A DNA stretch of 33,112 nucleotides from assembly GCA_903900775.1 (NCBI GenBank), contig CAIUOD010000012.1, forward strand, positions 1 through 33,112, read 5' to 3'. This stretch comes from Candidatus Adlerbacteria bacterium (GTDB lineage: Bacteria > Patescibacteriota > Minisyncoccia > Phycocordibacterales > SBAW01). The position numbers and the translations under genes are program-made. Positions 31,783-33,112 of the stretch are shown here, one piece after another. The notes under the pieces were generated by a model. It saw only the letters and a list, made by a program, of their open reading frames with translations. It was not told the origin of the DNA and searched no databases. Position 1 is the stretch's first letter; each line of letters opens with the position of its first letter.

Positions 31783-31892
31783 CTGCCCCTCCGTGAGGTT
31801 TAGGTATCAAAAGGAAGCTACCTAAACTGATTGAACGCTTATTAGTGCGCAAGGTCAAAAATTAAAAGGGGATAACGCAGTTGGGGTTCCCC

Positions 31893-32151
31893 TAAAATAG
31901 AAACCGCAGGGAATGGGATTGGACCATTCTACCTGCGGCCGACACGGTCACCTCCTTTCTGCTGCGGTTTGCAGCGAGTATTTTCTCGTATTGCTTCTCT
32001 TCTCCTACCCACAGTAGGGAGTGGAGGGAAGATTGCGAGCCGCTCGCCCATCTTTGGTGTATTGGGGGCGCCGTATCTCCGGCCCTTTCGGCAACCACCT
32101 TGCCACCGGGTGGAAGAGAGCGGGAAACATCCTCCGCCGGGACCGAAGCCT
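31893..32151 (-). other. Minus-strand transcription unit of unclear content
   Basis: A promoter-like pair, TTGCAC (32181-32186) and TAATTT (32158-32163) at 17-nt spacing, precedes it. A large terminator hairpin follows (CCGCAGG/CCTGCGG with GAATGG/CCATTC inside, 31904-31938) and then TTTCTATTTT. Three short overlapping ORFs lie in between, none convincing. The best ribosome site, AAGGAGGTGA, stands just before a GTG that opens only 17 codons (MSAAGRMVQSHSLRFLF). It is either a small RNA or a leader-peptide-like transcript. Confidence 0.4.
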
Positions 32152-32183
32152 AAATAAAAATTAACACGATAAAGTGTATGGTG

Positions 32184-32221
32184 CAAAAAAGACCACCCCT
32201 CCGCGGCGAGACGAAGGGGTG
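32184..32221 (-). terminator. Intrinsic terminator (minus strand)
   Basis: CACCCCT pairs with AGGGGTG; on the minus strand it is followed by GGTCTTTTTTG. It ends the 58-aa gene. Confidence 0.78.
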
Positions 32222-32246
32222 AGTGTGCGACCCTGCGGCCGGCCCA

Positions 32247-32423
32247 TCAGTGCCGCCGGCGGAAGGGATGGGATGGAGATTTCGATTGGTTCCTGTCGGC
32301 CCAGGATGATGTCGGGCGGCATCCGCCGACACAGCGTGTATGGTTTTTCCCAATGCGTCGGGAGCAGAGATCACACACGCCTTTCGTCCGGTAACGCCGC
32401 AGACCCCGTTTGCATTTCCGCAT
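32247..32423 (-). CDS. Small zinc-ribbon-like protein, 58 aa
   Basis: Too short for the ORF track. ATG at 32423 with a strong Shine-Dalgarno site (GAGAGGAGG) 5 nt upstream. The protein is very basic and has CDLC (C17, C20) followed by HTRCVGGC (H28, C31, C35), a CxxC...CxxxC arrangement able to hold one zinc, plus an extra C4. The C-terminus is basic and disordered (NQSKSPSHPFRRRH). A terminator follows about 25 nt after the stop. Probably a small nucleic-acid-binding zinc protein; no named family is recognised. Confidence 0.58.
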   Translation of the reverse strand: MRKCKRGLRRYRTKGVCDLCSRRIGKNHTRCVGGCRPTSSWADRNQSKSPSHPFRRRH

Positions 32424-32476
32424 TTGAGCCTCCTCTCAAGCTAATGGCACAGTAGCATGGGTAACTTACCTATACA

Positions 32477-32743
32477 AAAGAAAACAGCTCCCAAGGCAAA
32501 GCCGAGGGAGCCGGTGGGGCGGTGAGAGCTGGGGATTGAACCGAGCTCTCAAAGAACAGCTGGGTGCGGTATCAGGCGTCTCCAGTACGGTTTAGGCCGT
32601 TGATCTCCGAGCACTGGCACAATCTGGCGGGGCAGACACAATAGAGACTGCCACACCTGCGCTATCGGCTAGACCACACCGCGACGCTCAAGTAAGGAGA
32701 AACGACCTTGGTCGAGTATGTTGCACGTCTGATGACCGCACCC
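32477..32743 (-). ncRNA. Structured ncRNA, ~265 nt, with T-arm-like hairpin
   Basis: On the minus strand, TTGACT (32773-32778) and TAAAGT (32750-32755) are 17 nt apart. The RNA would begin near GGGTGCGGTCATC, which pairs over 12 bp (one bulge) with GATACCGCACCC much further on, enclosing a domain with GGC(A)GTCTC/GAGACGCC, CCAGT/ACTGG and ACGG/CCGT helices. After it comes GAGAGCT...AGCTCTC with an inner GG-TTCAATC-CC, a canonical tRNA T-loop sequence. A terminator (GGCTCCC/GGGAGC, then TTTTCTTTT) ends it at 32474-32512. No ORF fits. It lacks tmRNA, RNase P and 6S signatures that I know. The T-loop suggests a tRNA-like or tmRNA-related fold. Confidence 0.55.
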
Positions 32744-32819
32744 ACAAGGACTTTAATGGTTGGGATATATAAAGTCAAGCTGTCTAGCTAAAAACTTCTA
32801 GTTCGGCTACCATGCGGGT

Positions 32820-33112
32820 ATGAACATCTCGGTCGGCATTGTGGGGCTCCCCAACGTGGGGAAGTCGACCCTATTTAACGCGCTTACCAAAAAGAGCGTT
32901 TTGGCGGCCAACTATCCCTTCGCGACCATCGACCCGTCGGTGGGCGTAGTTGCGGTGCCGGACTCTCGACTCGACCAATTAAATGATTTTTCAAAATCGG
33001 CGAAGAAAATCCCGGCCATTGTCGAATTTGTTGATATTGCGGGCCTCGTGCGCGGCGCGGCCGAAGGCGAGGGTTTAGGCAATGCCTTCCTCTCGCATAT
33101 CCGCGAGGTGGA
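32820..33112 (+). CDS. ychF: Redox-regulated/ribosome-associated GTPase YchF, N-terminal part
   Basis: The frame is open from the ATG at 32820 to the window edge and is not in the ORF track. It begins [22 protein letters not shown], the G1 motif of Obg-family YchF, continues with [18 protein letters not shown] and has the G3 region [28 protein letters not shown]. These are diagnostic of YchF (OLA1), a ribosome-binding ATPase/GTPase in the cytoplasm. TACCAT ends 6 nt before the ATG, in line with the leaderless pattern. About two thirds of the gene lies beyond the window. Confidence 0.95.
   Translation, partial: MNISVGIVGLPNVGKSTLFNALTKKSVLAANYPFATIDPSVGVVAVPDSRLDQLNDFSKSAKKIPAIVEFVDIAGLVRGAAEGEGLGNAFLSHIREV

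Noticed and set aside
31951-31966. GGTCACCTCCTTTCT resembling the 3' end of 16S rRNA
   Set aside because: Only about 15 nt match and no rRNA sequence lies beside it. It is the complement of a strong Shine-Dalgarno site on the minus strand.
32515-32682. Standard tmRNA call from GCGGTG/CACCGC ends and the T-loop
   Set aside because: The conserved tmRNA 5' sequence and a convincing tag reading frame are missing, and a longer helix with the upstream promoter fits better.

Overview
The window looks like a Patescibacteria (CPR) chromosome, most likely a Parcubacteria/Paceibacteria lineage. The evidence is a compact F1Fo ATP synthase operon with very short delta and epsilon subunits, several leaderless genes, exported coiled-coil and Gly/Ser/Thr-rich surface proteins of unknown family, tRNAs without an encoded CCA, and many orphan ORFs. 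The lineage call is inference; no rRNA is present.

Layout. 1-1350: the 3' tail of an IS3-type transposase, a 51-aa membrane ORF, tRNA-Pro(CGG) with a damaged copy of its own 3' end, an HD-domain phosphohydrolase, and tRNA-Ala(CGC). 1302-10958: two consecutive accessory modules with the same plan. Each has, on the minus strand, a large serine recombinase preceded by a small ORF that overlaps its start, then a further minus-strand gene. A divergent intergenic region follows that encodes a ~200-nt structured RNA on the plus strand. After that come a plus-strand exported protein (a coiled-coil protein in module 1, an HtrA-like protease in module 2) and small membrane proteins. The two RNAs differ in sequence but share promoter, helix order and loop motifs, with paired changes. 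This is the best candidate for an undescribed system. Recombinase 1 ends antisense inside tRNA-Ala(CGC), which suggests integration at that tRNA.

10959-13573: a gene-poor stretch with a T-tract array, an orphan gene with a structured leader, an NYN-domain nuclease, candidate small RNAs and a DUF5667-like protein. 13612-19612: atpB-E-F-H-A-G-D-C. 19613-19910: hairpins around tRNA-Ala(GGC). 20072-25835: an orphan membrane protein, a VOC protein, a membrane protein with a Pro-rich tail, a flavodoxin-fold oxidoreductase, an exported glycosidase-like protein and an orphan. 26036-28818: a CAP-domain protein and a convergent pair of surface proteins. 28974-31401: an OmpR-type regulator, a HisKA-REC protein without an ATPase domain, and a convergent overlapping PAS/HisKA_2 kinase. 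31479-32743: small minus-strand transcription units (orphan ORFs, a 58-aa Zn-ribbon-like protein, a structured ncRNA). 32820-end: the start of ychF.

Expression logic. Many genes have a -10-like hexamer 5-8 nt before the ATG and so look leaderless. A second set of orphan genes and RNAs instead has TTGAC-like -35 boxes at 17-bp spacing, terminators and, for the protein genes, Shine-Dalgarno sites. All promoter, terminator and RNA calls were read by eye; no folding program or database search was run.
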